Positions 1-7,978 of a stretch of 11,497 nucleotides of DNA are shown here, piece after piece. Source of the stretch: Acidobacteriaceae bacterium (GTDB lineage: Bacteria > Acidobacteriota > Terriglobia > Terriglobales > Acidobacteriaceae); the NCBI GenBank assembly GCA_003140705.1, contig PLKU01000152.1:988-12484 (forward strand). The letters run 5' to 3'. The position numbers were made by a program, and so were the translations under genes. The notes beneath the pieces are model-generated. The model was not told the origin of the DNA, did no database searches, and was given only the letters and a program-made list of their open reading frames with translations. The number at the start of each line of letters is the position of its first letter. Within the stretch, counting starts at the first letter, position 1.

Positions 1-2647
1 TTTCCTCGGCCAGCGGAATGAATTCACCCGGCAGCAAGAAACCGTGCCTGGGATGATTCCACCGAATCAGCGCCTCTGCTCCAATCAATTGGGTCGATTC
101 CAATTGCGGCTGATAGTAAAGAACAAACTGGTTCTTCTTGATCGCCTGGCGAAGGTCTTCTTCCATCGCGGCACGGGCGTTCACGGCAGTCTGCAATGCG
201 GGAGAGAAGAAGCGCAAAGTATTGCAGCCGGCCGCCTTCGATTGGTCCATGGCAATATCCGCCTGCTGTAAGATCGCGTCCGCGCTCTCTTTCCTGTCGC
301 CGAAGACGGTGATGCCAATGCTTGCGGTGCTGCGACATTCATGGGTTGCGATCAAGTAAGGCTGCGCAACAGCGGCAAGAATCTTCTCTGCGGCGGTCTT
401 GGCCTGTTCCGCCGCATCCTCAGCCGTCTCGCTGAGATCCTCGAGCATCACCACAAACTCATCTCCGCCCAATCGAGCCACGGTGTCGGCTTCGCGAACG
501 CACGAGGGAAGACGCCGTGCCACTTCCTGAAGAAGCAGGTCGCCTGTTTGATGGCCGAGGGTATCGTTCAAGGTCTTGAACTGATCCAAATCGATGAACA
601 GCAGTGCATGCATGCGGTTCTGGTAAGAGCCAGCGGCCAGAACCTGCCTCAGCCGGTCAAGCAGGAGACGGCGGTTCGGCAAGCGTGTCAATGGATCGTA
701 GAAGGCAAGGCTTCTGATCTCGTCCTCCGCTGCCTTAGCATCGGAAACATCCCGGGTGACGGAAAGAATGCAAGGAACACCGTCCAGCTCAATCACCGAC
801 GCCGACATGAGCCCCCAGATCTGAGTCCCGTCTTTCTTTCTGAACCTAGCCTCCAAATCCCGGCATGAAGAGTTGTTGCGGAGTATCTCCAACAGATTTT
901 GCCGGTCGCGAACGTCTGCCCAGATGTTGACTTCAAACGACGATCGTCCAATCACATCCTCGCGATCGTATCCAGTGATGTCGAGGAATGCCTGGTTGAC
1001 TTCAATATAAAGTCCGTCTGAGATGCGGTTGATATTGACCGCATCGATACTCAGCTGGAATGCAGTTCGATATCGTGCTTCGCTCGTCCGCAAAGCTTGC
1101 TGTGCTGCGGACAGGCGATCTTCCGCAGCCTTGGCGTCCGAGATGTCCCGCAATATGCTGAGCATGCAGAACACCCCCTCAATCTCGATGACCGATGACG
1201 ACACAAGCACCCAGATGAACTCTCCGTCCTTCTTCCGATACCGAATGTGCACATCGCGGAAACTCGCGTTCTTCCGCAGCATTTCCACCAGATCTTCTCG
1301 AGCTCCCGGATCCACCCAGAAATTGAGATCCACAGACGTTCGGCCGATGACCTCCTCGCGCTTGTAGCCCATGATGTCGAGGAATGTCTTGTTCACATCG
1401 ATGTATCGGCCATCGCCTAAATGGCTGATGCAAATGCCATCGAGGCTGGTCTGGAAGGCGGTACGGTAGCGCTCTTCGCTGGCACGCAGTGCATCCTGCA
1501 AGGCTGACAGGCGTTCCTCGGCAATCTTCCGGGCGTTAATATCCTCGACAACGCCGATGTAATGCAATGCTCTTCCCATCGCGTTGCGTTGGGTTGAGAC
1601 AGTGATCTTTACCCATGTCAAGCTGCCGTCCTTGCGGATATAGCGCTTCTCCCAGGTTGCGCGGCCAGTTGCGACGGGCGGTATGCGATCGAGAAATACG
1701 ATGCTGTCGGGCAGATCCTCGGGTGCCGTGATCTGCTGGAATGTAAGGCCGGGGACTTCTTCGATGGGGTAGCCAATTATCTCAGCGAACCGTGTATTGC
1801 ACCTCAGAATAGGACCGTCGAAGGAGGTATGAACGATCCCCACCGCAGCTTGCTCGAAGGTCTGACGAAACCGGTCCTCGCTGTCGCGCAGCTTGAGCTC
1901 AGATTGCTTCCGCTCTGTGATGTCCTTGATCACTCCACGCATCTTGGTAGGCTGCCCTTGAGCATCGAATTCAAGCCGGCCCATTCCATGTACCCAGCGT
2001 TCAGCGCCATTTGCCCTGCGGATGATCCGATATTCCTTGTCGAAGGGCTTCCTCTTCCCCACAACTTCGTTGACAAAGTAGGCAGTCATGGCGTCGCGTT
2101 CATCCGGATGCACCAGTTCGGTCCAGCCCGTGACAGTTCGTGGATAATCCTTGTCAATTCCAAAAATCTCATGGATCACGTCCGAGCAAGTCCACGTATC
2201 CGCGGGGACATCGAGGACGTAGGAGCCCAGGCCCCCAACCTTCTGCGACTCGCTGAGCGACTCCAGGCTCTCGCGCAGGGCGCTCTCTGTTTCCTTGTGC
2301 CGGGTGATGTCCTTCCCAAATACTGATATGCCTGTCGCCTTCCCATCGACAACGATTGGGTTCAACGACAGTTCCACGATGCTTCCATCAACTAGGGAGT
2401 ACTCGATCCGGAAGGGGCCTTCTCGCAGAACACGCTCATATAAAGGAGGCAAAAGTACCGCCCTCTCTGGTGGGAGGGCTTCTTCCAGGTGCATCCCAAC
2501 TGCAAGCTGATTTCCAAAGCTGGAATTGATTTGCTGCTTGATCGCGCTATTAAAGGCAAGCAGCCGATAATCTAGATCGACTGACCAGATGAGGTCATCG
2601 GTGCTCTCAATCAACGCCGCAAGGTTTGCTTCCGCGTGATTGCGCAT
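1..2647 (-). CDS. PAS(x5)-GGDEF-EAL c-di-GMP signalling protein, C-terminus cut by window edge
   Basis: This sensor should make (GGDEF) and/or degrade (EAL) the second messenger c-di-GMP in response to signals read by PAS domains. 882 residues are visible. Five PAS/PAC units lie at roughly 10-117, 133-246, 256-374, 386-507 and 518-639, GGDEF at about 641-815, and EAL from about 826 to the edge. The cyclase looks active: metal-binding D686 in FIDLDQFK, N694-D695, and an intact GGDEF signature at 727-731. An RxxD product-inhibition site (R718-D721) sits five residues before it. The EAL signature is at 858-860, preceded by YYQPQ; the remaining catalytic residues are outside the window. I see no signal peptide or membrane segment, so it should be cytosolic. 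Short helical linkers (for example AEERLSALQDALRASEE) join the PAS units. The ATG at 2647 is fixed by an in-frame TAG four codons upstream and a GGAAGG ribosome-binding site. Family assignment is certain; the signal and net activity are unknown. Confidence 0.96.
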   Translation of the reverse strand, partial: MRNHAEANLAALIESTDDLIWSVDLDYRLLAFNSAIKQQINSSFGNQLAVGMHLEEALPPERAVLLPPLYERVLREGPFRIEYSLVDGSIVELSLNPIVVDGKATGISVFGKDITRHKETESALRESLESLSESQKVGGLGSYVLDVPADTWTCSDVIHEIFGIDKDYPRTVTGWTELVHPDERDAMTAYFVNEVVGKRKPFDKEYRIIRRANGAERWVHGMGRLEFDAQGQPTKMRGVIKDITERKQSELKLRDSEDRFRQTFEQAAVGIVHTSFDGPILRCNTRFAEIIGYPIEEVPGLTFQQITAPEDLPDSIVFLDRIPPVATGRATWEKRYIRKDGSLTWVKITVSTQRNAMGRALHYIGVVEDINARKIAEERLSALQDALRASEERYRTAFQTSLDGICISHLGDGRYIDVNKTFLDIMGYKREEVIGRTSVDLNFWVDPGAREDLVEMLRKNASFRDVHIRYRKKDGEFIWVLVSSSVIEIEGVFCMLSILRDISDAKAAEDRLSAAQQALRTSEARYRTAFQLSIDAVNINRISDGLYIEVNQAFLDITGYDREDVIGRSSFEVNIWADVRDRQNLLEILRNNSSCRDLEARFRKKDGTQIWGLMSASVIELDGVPCILSVTRDVSDAKAAEDEIRSLAFYDPLTRLPNRRLLLDRLRQVLAAGSYQNRMHALLFIDLDQFKTLNDTLGHQTGDLLLQEVARRLPSCVREADTVARLGGDEFVVMLEDLSETAEDAAEQAKTAAEKILAAVAQPYLIATHECRSTASIGITVFGDRKESADAILQQADIAMDQSKAAGCNTLRFFSPALQTAVNARAAMEEDLRQAIKKNQFVLYYQPQLESTQLIGAEALIRWNHPRHGFLLPGEFIPLAEE
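731..1492 (-). repeat. Tandem duplicated PAS/PAC modules (PAS4 and PAS5) inside the c-di-GMP gene
   Basis: Residues 386-510 and 518-642 of the five-PAS protein align without a gap at a period of 132 codons (396 bases). By hand count about 75 of 125 positions are identical. Shared stretches include YRTAFQ, FLDI.GY, VIGR, RKKDG, SVIE and the PAC end SDAKAAED. The copies occupy 1127-1492 (PAS4) and 731-1096 (PAS5). The other three PAS domains are far less alike, so this looks like an internal duplication that includes the connecting helix. Confidence 0.85.
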
Positions 2648-2980
2648 GTTGCCTTCCTAGCCCTGTACATCTCATTTCTCCCGACAACAGAAACCAGAAG
2701 CCCCAGGTGAGTATCAGATCGAATCTGCACCCCATCTTGTGCAGGCCACATCAAGATACAACTTTCGTCCCGGCAGCGGAATAACACTTTTACTGACCGG
2801 TATACCACTTTGATCCTTGGAACCGGAACGACCTCGAAACGGACCAGGTAAAAATGGGCTAAAGATTTTCCATTCAATTGTTACCCCAAGCACTTAGGTT
2901 TGGCTATAGATATTTCCTGAGAAGCAAAAAGGCGCCGGCCGGTGCAGGGCGGCCCTTATCGACCGTGCACTTGAAGTGCA
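2648..2980. other. Non-coding gap: leader of the PAS-GGDEF-EAL gene and 3' region of the acyltransferase gene
   Basis: No gene is supported in these 333 bases. An 88-codon open frame on the minus strand (2611-2877) runs into the start of the PAS gene, resembles nothing I know, and is probably spurious. The side near 2925-2981 holds the probable terminator of the acyltransferase gene. The rest is relatively AT-rich and must hold the promoter of the PAS-GGDEF-EAL gene. An 8-base palindrome, GGTATACC, lies near 2799-2806 and contains a TATACC that could act as a -10 element, but I cannot pair it with a good -35. Confidence 0.5.
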
Positions 2981-2981
2981 C
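2926..2981 (-). terminator. Probable rho-independent terminator of the acyltransferase gene
   Basis: Read on the minus strand, the stop codon is followed by a dyad, GTGCACTT/AAGTGCAC (2965-2981), whose first bases overlap the TAG. A GC-rich stretch follows: GGCCG (2954-2950) can pair with CGGCC (2941-2937) across an 8-base loop. After six more bases (GGCGCC) comes a run of five T (2930-2926). The stem is imperfect and alternative pairings exist, so this is a moderate call. The dyad at the stop could instead be a protein-binding site or a separate mRNA-stabilising hairpin. Confidence 0.5.
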
Positions 2982-3967
2982 TAGACCTTCAACTGAGGGT
3001 GGGTTGCATAATGCAGCAGCACAGCTACGGCGCAACTGGTAAGGCGGGTCTCTGCCGAGTCAGCCCGGCTGGTAAGGATGGTGGGAACGCGGGCGCCGAG
3101 GACGATGCCGGCCAGTTGCGCGCCGCCCAGGTACTCCAGCTGCTTGGCCAGCATATTGCCACTTTCGAGGTCGGGGACGACCAGGATGTCGGCCTGGCCG
3201 GTAACCGGCGAAACCAGCCCCTTGATCTTGGCTGCCTTGACGCTGACTGCGGTATCGAATGCCAATGGTCCATCGAGAATGCCGCCGGTAATCTGGCCGC
3301 GGTCGGCCATCTTGCACAAAGCTGCCGCATCCAGTGTGGACTTGATCTTGGGGTTGACCGTCTCCACTGCTGAAAGCAGCGCCACTTTGGGTTCTGGAAT
3401 GCCCAGGGCGTGAGCAAGGTATATGGCGTTCTGCACGATGTGGATTTTGTCTTCGAGTTCGGGTGTGATGTTGATGGCTGCATCCGTGATCATCAGGGTG
3501 CGGGCATAGGCCGGCGTGTCCATGATGAAGACGTGGCTGATGCGGCGTGCAGTGCGCAACCCGGTATCGGCCTTCATGGCGGCTTTCATCAATTCGTCGG
3601 TGTGCAGGCTGCCCTTCATCATGGCCAGGGCATTGCCAGAGCGGCACATGGACACGCCAAGCTCGGCGGCTTTGCGCTCACTGTCGCAGTCGAGGATCGG
3701 GTAGGCGCTGATATTCACGCCAATCTTCGCGGCCAGCGCCTTGATCGCGGCTTCGTCGCCGATCAGTGTCGGTTCGATGAGGCCCTCGACGGCCGCTTCA
3801 ACCGTCCCTTTAAGTGCAACGCCCGACAGCGGCCAAACCACCGCGGTGGAAATGGCGGGAAGGTCCTTGCAGCGCTCAATAAATTTGTGGAAGACGTGGT
3901 AATCGGCGGGATGGCCGACCAACGGGTCTACAGCAACAGCTTCAGCCAGCGGTGCAAGATCGCTCAT
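2981..3967 (-). CDS. Phosphate acetyl/butyryltransferase family protein (PTA_PTB)
   Basis: This cytosolic enzyme of 328 residues should transfer an acyl group between CoA and phosphate (acyl-CoA + Pi to acyl-phosphate + CoA). Acetate kinase or butyrate kinase would use the acyl-phosphate for ATP. Family landmarks include TGLRTARRISHV (135-146), TDAAINITPELEDKI (161-175), VETVNPKIKSTLDAAALCKMAD (201-222) and the C-terminal ADILVVPDLESGN (259-271). The pattern is closer to the butyryltransferase-like branch than to classical Pta. It lacks the N-terminal MaoC hydratase domain and the DRTGG domain of some relatives. The frame is open to an earlier Met at 4021, but I chose the start at 3967 because GGGAG lies about eight bases before it and MSDLAPLAEA begins the compact domain. 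It is transcribed divergently from xylulokinase. Acetyl versus butyryl specificity cannot be read from the sequence. Confidence 0.9.
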   Translation of the reverse strand: MSDLAPLAEAVAVDPLVGHPADYHVFHKFIERCKDLPAISTAVVWPLSGVALKGTVEAAVEGLIEPTLIGDEAAIKALAAKIGVNISAYPILDCDSERKAAELGVSMCRSGNALAMMKGSLHTDELMKAAMKADTGLRTARRISHVFIMDTPAYARTLMITDAAINITPELEDKIHIVQNAIYLAHALGIPEPKVALLSAVETVNPKIKSTLDAAALCKMADRGQITGGILDGPLAFDTAVSVKAAKIKGLVSPVTGQADILVVPDLESGNMLAKQLEYLGGAQLAGIVLGARVPTILTSRADSAETRLTSCAVAVLLHYATHPQLKV

Positions 3968-4183
3968 CCGTGTTTTCTCCCGGCCGGCACAGCGGATGGC
4001 TGGCTGGCATCTCGAATTCATTTTCGCCCGAATGAGGACAAGCGCATGTGCTATAGGTCACACTACGGCGCTGAATCTCACATCGTGGTAGTGAACATCC
4101 AGCGGGCCGCCCCTTTCCCCTCGATAGGTCGTGCTGCTATGCTGCGTTCGCGCGGAAAAGCGATTTACGAGGGAGAGAACGCT
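3968..4183. promoter_or_regulatory. Divergent intergenic region between the acyltransferase and xylulokinase genes
   Basis: These 216 bases separate two genes read in opposite directions and must hold both promoters. For xylulokinase, TATGCT at 4138-4143 could be a -10 element, with a poor TTTCCC (4114-4119) 18 bases upstream. For the acyltransferase, TATAGC on the minus strand near 4054-4049 is a possible -10 with no clear -35. The heptamer ATAGGTC occurs twice on the plus strand (4053-4059 and 4124-4130), 71 bases apart, close to each candidate. It is short enough to be chance. I do not recognise a known operator or riboswitch. Confidence 0.45.
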
Positions 4184-5659
4184 ATGTGGTTCCTTGGAAT
4201 GGATGTGGGCACGGGCGGCACCCGCGCTGTGGTGGTGGATGGTAGCGGCAAGCTGATTGCAGGGGCATCGTGCGACCATGAGCCGTTCAAGACGGCCCAT
4301 CCTGGCTGGGCGGAGCAGGATCCCGAAGACTGGTGGCGCGCGGCGCAGGAGGCCATCCGTGGCGCGCTGGCGTCCGCTCCGGAGTCAAGGGAACCAATCG
4401 CAGCCATTGGGCTGACAGGCCAGATGCATGGTGCAGTGCTACTCGACGAAGCGGGTCAGGTGCTGCGCCCGGCGATGATCTGGTGCGATACGCGGACTCA
4501 ACCAGAGTGCGATTGGCTGACAGAAAAGATTGGCTACGAGCGGCTGATCGAACTCACCTGCAACCCGGCCCTGCCAAACTTCACGCTTACCAAGGTCCTC
4601 TGGGTCAAGCAGCATGAGCCGGAGATCTTCGCCAGGATCCGTCATATTCTCTGCCCCAAGGATTATGTCCGATATCGTCTGACCGGCGAATACGCGATTG
4701 ACGTGCAGGAAGCGTCGGGAACCCTGCTCCTCGACGTGACGCATCGCCGCTGGTCACAGGAAGTCGCGGAGGCGGCGGGTATTCCCGAGAGCTGGCTGCC
4801 CAAGGTGTATGAATCGCCGGAGGTTTGTGCGCGCATCAGCGCGGGTGCAGCCGGGCAGTCGGGCCTGGATGTAAGCACACCCGTCGTGGCAGGCGCTGGA
4901 GACCAGGGCGCGGGTGCTGTGGGCATGGGGATTCTGCAGCCCGGTTCGGTTTCGGCCACCATTGGAACGTCCGGCGTGGTCTTTGCTGCGACGGCCGCTC
5001 CCACTAAAGATCCCAAAGGCAGGTTGCACACCTTTTGCCACGCGGTTCCAGGGCTGTGGCATGTCATGGGCGTAACGCAGTCGGCGGGTCTGAGCTTCCA
5101 CTGGCTCAAGGAGACGTTCTTCACCGGCCAGGAATACGACAACCTGACCGAATTGGCCGCGCAGATTCCGGCTGGCAGCGATGGCCTGGAGTGGGCGCCC
5201 TATCTTCTTGGCGAGCGCACCCCGCACCTTGATCCCAAGGTAAGGGCCGCTTTTGCCGGCATTTCAACGGTGCATACCTCGGCGCATTTTGTTCGTGCGG
5301 TGCTTGAAGGCGTCGCCTACTCGCTCGAAGACACGTTTGCTCTCTTCGCCGAGTTGGGGATACCAGTAACCGGCATCCGGCTGGGTGGCGGCGGCGCGCG
5401 CGGGCCGCTCTGGCGGAAGATTCAGGCGGGGATTTACGGTCAGGCTGTCGAGGTACTGCGCGCTGAAGAGGGCGGGGCATTCGGCTCGGCGCTGATGGCG
5501 GGGGTGGGCGCAGGGCATTGGGCCAATCTCGACGAAGCATGCGCGCAGGCCATCGAAGTGGCCCAGCGGATCGAGCCGGACCGAGCCGATCTTTCAGCCT
5601 ATAAAGCTGGATATGCAAAGTGGCGCAAGCTCTATCCGGCTTTGAAGACTTTGCGCTAA
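4184..5659 (+). CDS. xylB: Xylulokinase (FGGY carbohydrate kinase)
   Basis: Phosphorylates D-xylulose with ATP to D-xylulose 5-phosphate, feeding pentoses into the pentose-phosphate or phosphoketolase pathway in the cytosol. It has 491 residues, close to other XylB proteins. Visible features are the N-terminal phosphate loop DVGTGGTRAVVVD, the xylulokinase-type GLTGQMHGAVLLD with WCDTRT, the first FGGY signature around NFTLTKVLWVKQ, the catalytic-base region GAGDQGAGAVG (D240, codon 4901-4903), GTSG, the second signature around FAGISTVHTSAHFVRAVLEG, and the ATP-site glycine run LGGGGARGPLW. The frame is open far upstream (to 3410), antisense to the acyltransferase gene. The start at 4184 is chosen because the family begins at MWFLGMDVG and GGGAG lies eight bases before it. 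The GH20 gene follows after 91 bases in the same direction, possibly co-transcribed. Another FGGY sugar is possible, but the motifs favour xylulose. Confidence 0.94.
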   Translation: MWFLGMDVGTGGTRAVVVDGSGKLIAGASCDHEPFKTAHPGWAEQDPEDWWRAAQEAIRGALASAPESREPIAAIGLTGQMHGAVLLDEAGQVLRPAMIWCDTRTQPECDWLTEKIGYERLIELTCNPALPNFTLTKVLWVKQHEPEIFARIRHILCPKDYVRYRLTGEYAIDVQEASGTLLLDVTHRRWSQEVAEAAGIPESWLPKVYESPEVCARISAGAAGQSGLDVSTPVVAGAGDQGAGAVGMGILQPGSVSATIGTSGVVFAATAAPTKDPKGRLHTFCHAVPGLWHVMGVTQSAGLSFHWLKETFFTGQEYDNLTELAAQIPAGSDGLEWAPYLLGERTPHLDPKVRAAFAGISTVHTSAHFVRAVLEGVAYSLEDTFALFAELGIPVTGIRLGGGGARGPLWRKIQAGIYGQAVEVLRAEEGGAFGSALMAGVGAGHWANLDEACAQAIEVAQRIEPDRADLSAYKAGYAKWRKLYPALKTLR

Positions 5660-5750
5660 GCAGGTTCTATTTGGCTCGCGGCCCCTGTGTACAGCAACTG
5701 CGGTGATGCGTTAGGCTGACAGGCGATCCGATATCGTCGAGGACGACCTG

Positions 5751-7883
5751 ATGCGCATTCATTTTGCCTTTATTTCATTGCTGCTCGTGTGCGGCGGAGT
5801 TGACACGGTTGCGCAATGGAAACCCACGCCGGCGCCGGCGCCAACCTGCGCCAACCTCAACTTGGTGCCCGCTCCACGGGAGTGCATTTCCGTTCAGGCG
5901 TTTCGAGTTGGGAGCTTGGGACTCGACGCCGCCGCAGAAAAGAATGCAGACGACGAATTTGCCTTGAACGATCTGGGTGAATCGCTTGCCACCCGTGACC
6001 TGAGTATCCATGTCCTCGATGCAAACACGATTCTCCTCCTTCATGCTGGAACCGCACATGCAAAGGAGCTGCTCGCCAGGTACCACGTCACATTCGATCC
6101 AGCGATGCACGATGAGGGTTACGTCATCGTGCCTGGAGGGGCGGGCGGACTGGCCGTCATCGCAGAATCTTCTGCCGGCATCTTTTATGGCGTTCAGACG
6201 ATCAAGCAGCTGATCCGGGGTACCGGCAACGACACTGTCCTCCTCGTCCCCACAATCCGCGACTGGCCGGCGATGGCCCATCGCGGCCTCTCCGACGACT
6301 GGTCGCGCGGTCCGCTGCCGAATATGGACTTCCTCAAGCGCGAGATTCGCACGCTGGCGGCCTACAAGGTCAACATCTTTTCGCCCTATTTTGAACACAC
6401 CTTCGCCTACGAGAACTCGCCGATAGCGGCGTTTCCGGGCGGGGCCATCACGCCAGACGAGGCACGCGAACTGGTTGCGTACGCGGCCAAATATCACATC
6501 ACCATCATCCCTGAGCAGGAGTCCTTCGGCCACCTGCATCACGTGCTCAAGTTCGAGCAGTATTCGCCGCTGGGCGAGAGTCCCCATGGTTCCGTCCTCG
6601 CGCCAGGTGACGCTAATACGCTCCCGCTCATCGGGAGTTGGTTTGCAGAATTGGCCAAGGTATTTCCAGGACCATGGGCGCATATCGGGGCCGATGAGAC
6701 CTTCGAACTTGGGATGGGCCGGACGCGTGATGCCGTCAAGCAACAGGGATTGGGCGCTGTCTATCTGGACTTTCTCGCGCGGATCCACAAAACCCTTGAG
6801 CCGAATCATAAGCAACTGCTCTTCTGGGGCGATGTTGCCGTCAACTCGCCTGACCTGGTCGGCAGCCTACCCAAAGACATGATCGCCGTGCCTTGGCGTT
6901 ATGACCCCGAGCCGGACTTCACGCCGCTGATACTGCCCTTTACCAAGGCCGGCTTGGAGACATGGGTCTCGCCGGGTGTCAACAATTGGAATCGCCTCTA
7001 TCCCAACAACAACGACGCCTTGGGTAACATTCGTGCCTTTGTCCGTGACGGCCAGAAACTTGGGGCAAAGGGCGAGTTGAATACGGTCTGGAACGACGAT
7101 GGCGAAGGCATCTTCGACGAGAACTGGTTTGGCGTTCTGTTTGGCGCCGCCGCCGGCTGGCAATCGGGCGAAAGCTCTGAGGATGCATTTACAGCTTCCT
7201 ACGGGCTTGCATTTCATGACGACACCACTGGCAAAGTAAGTCAGGCACAGCAGGAACTGATGGCCGCGCATGCCGTCCTCAAGAACGCTGGCCTTATCGA
7301 CGCGCAGGATAGTTACTTCTGGATGGACCCCTTTTCCAAGGCGGGCCGGCAGCTGGCCGCGAAGTTGCGGCCCGTATCCCGCGAGTTGCGCCTCCACGCC
7401 GAGCGCTCAATTACGCTGATTGCCGAAGCGCGAATCGCAGCCGGACGCGACAAGCGCATGCTCCAGAATCCTGAGGCTCTCGACGCATTCGAGCTGGGAG
7501 CGCGCCGCATTGACTTTGTCGGTTTCAAGTTTCAGACTGCTGACGAGTCCGTCGCGCTCTACGCCCAGGCGCAGGCTCTGGTTGCCGACAAGAGCCGTTG
7601 GAACGAGGTGCCTGTGATTCTCAATACCATCGGCTCCGACAACGGACGCCTCGAGGATATGCGCGACGGGTATGCGCAGTTGGGCGAGCTTTACAAGCAA
7701 GCCTGGCTCCGCGACAATCGGCCGTACTGGCTCGAGAATAATCTGGCTCACTACAACGCTGCCGCACAACTCTGGGTCGGCCGTGGCGACCGTTGGAACC
7801 AGGTACTGCAACAGTGGTGGGATACCCATACGCTGCCTGCACCTGAGGAGGCCGGGTTGCCCGAGCTCACACAGAACCCGTAG
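5751..7883 (+). CDS. Exported GH20 beta-N-acetylhexosaminidase-like glycoside hydrolase
   Basis: Likely removes terminal N-acetylhexosamine (or a related sugar) from glycans outside the cytoplasm by substrate-assisted catalysis. It has 710 residues. A Sec signal peptide spans about 1-22 (MRIHFAFISLLLVCGG...). LLVC does not fit a lipobox, so it is probably not a lipoprotein. A short Pro/Ala linker is followed by NLNLVPAPREC, with C33 and C45 able to form a disulfide. The GH20b domain spans about 36-170 and ends in FYGVQTIKQL. The TIM barrel begins at HRGLSDDWSR (R178). The catalytic pair D315-E316 lies in HIGADET; many relatives have GGDE instead. After about residue 490 comes a roughly 200-residue, mostly helical, Trp-rich extension that I cannot name with confidence; it may resemble the C-terminal domain of GH20C-type enzymes. 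GAGGA lies a few bases before the start codon. The actual substrate is uncertain. Confidence 0.9.
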   Translation: MRIHFAFISLLLVCGGVDTVAQWKPTPAPAPTCANLNLVPAPRECISVQAFRVGSLGLDAAAEKNADDEFALNDLGESLATRDLSIHVLDANTILLLHAGTAHAKELLARYHVTFDPAMHDEGYVIVPGGAGGLAVIAESSAGIFYGVQTIKQLIRGTGNDTVLLVPTIRDWPAMAHRGLSDDWSRGPLPNMDFLKREIRTLAAYKVNIFSPYFEHTFAYENSPIAAFPGGAITPDEARELVAYAAKYHITIIPEQESFGHLHHVLKFEQYSPLGESPHGSVLAPGDANTLPLIGSWFAELAKVFPGPWAHIGADETFELGMGRTRDAVKQQGLGAVYLDFLARIHKTLEPNHKQLLFWGDVAVNSPDLVGSLPKDMIAVPWRYDPEPDFTPLILPFTKAGLETWVSPGVNNWNRLYPNNNDALGNIRAFVRDGQKLGAKGELNTVWNDDGEGIFDENWFGVLFGAAAGWQSGESSEDAFTASYGLAFHDDTTGKVSQAQQELMAAHAVLKNAGLIDAQDSYFWMDPFSKAGRQLAAKLRPVSRELRLHAERSITLIAEARIAAGRDKRMLQNPEALDAFELGARRIDFVGFKFQTADESVALYAQAQALVADKSRWNEVPVILNTIGSDNGRLEDMRDGYAQLGELYKQAWLRDNRPYWLENNLAHYNAAAQLWVGRGDRWNQVLQQWWDTHTLPAPEEAGLPELTQNP

Positions 7884-7889
7884 CGGGTT
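7875..7889 (+). other. Small hairpin enclosing the GH20 stop codon
   Basis: AACCCG-TAG-CGGGTT is a perfect six-pair inverted repeat whose three-base loop is the stop codon itself. No T-run follows, so it is not a standard terminator. It could stabilise the mRNA end or simply be chance. Confidence 0.3.
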
Positions 7890-7933
7890 AATACGCAAGA
7901 GAAGCCTTAGCTCGCACTCTACCTCAGGAGCGG

Positions 7934-7939
7934 TACAAT
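7934..7939 (+). promoter_or_regulatory. Possible -10 element for the SnoaL-like gene
   Basis: TACAAT matches five of six bases of the sigma-70 -10 consensus and lies 40 bases before the start codon of the SnoaL-like gene. No good -35 is visible at the usual spacing (TTAGCT is 21 bases upstream). It suggests this gene can be transcribed separately from the GH20 gene. Confidence 0.4.
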
Positions 7940-7978
7940 TGCCCGGGTTCTGGACCGAAAAAGGAGATTCCAGCTTCG

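Noticed and set aside
341..868. A 175-codon plus-strand open frame, and other plus-strand frames between 1000 and 2500
   Set aside because: All are antisense to the PAS-GGDEF-EAL gene, whose domains are continuous on the other strand.
2611..2877. An 88-codon minus-strand frame upstream of the PAS gene
   Set aside because: No family resemblance; it overlaps the true start of the PAS gene in another frame and has no evident ribosome-binding site.
3410..4183. A 258-codon upstream extension of the xylulokinase frame
   Set aside because: It lies antisense to the well-supported acyltransferase gene, resembles no protein, and the true start at 4184 has a ribosome-binding site and the family N-terminus.
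5751..5820. Lipoprotein signal on the GH20 protein (Cys14)
   Set aside because: The residue before the cysteine is Val, which does not fit a lipobox; an ordinary Sec signal peptide fits better.
5775..6815. A 346-codon minus-strand open frame
   Set aside because: It is antisense to the GH20 gene and its translation resembles no known protein; GC-rich codon use leaves long shadow frames.
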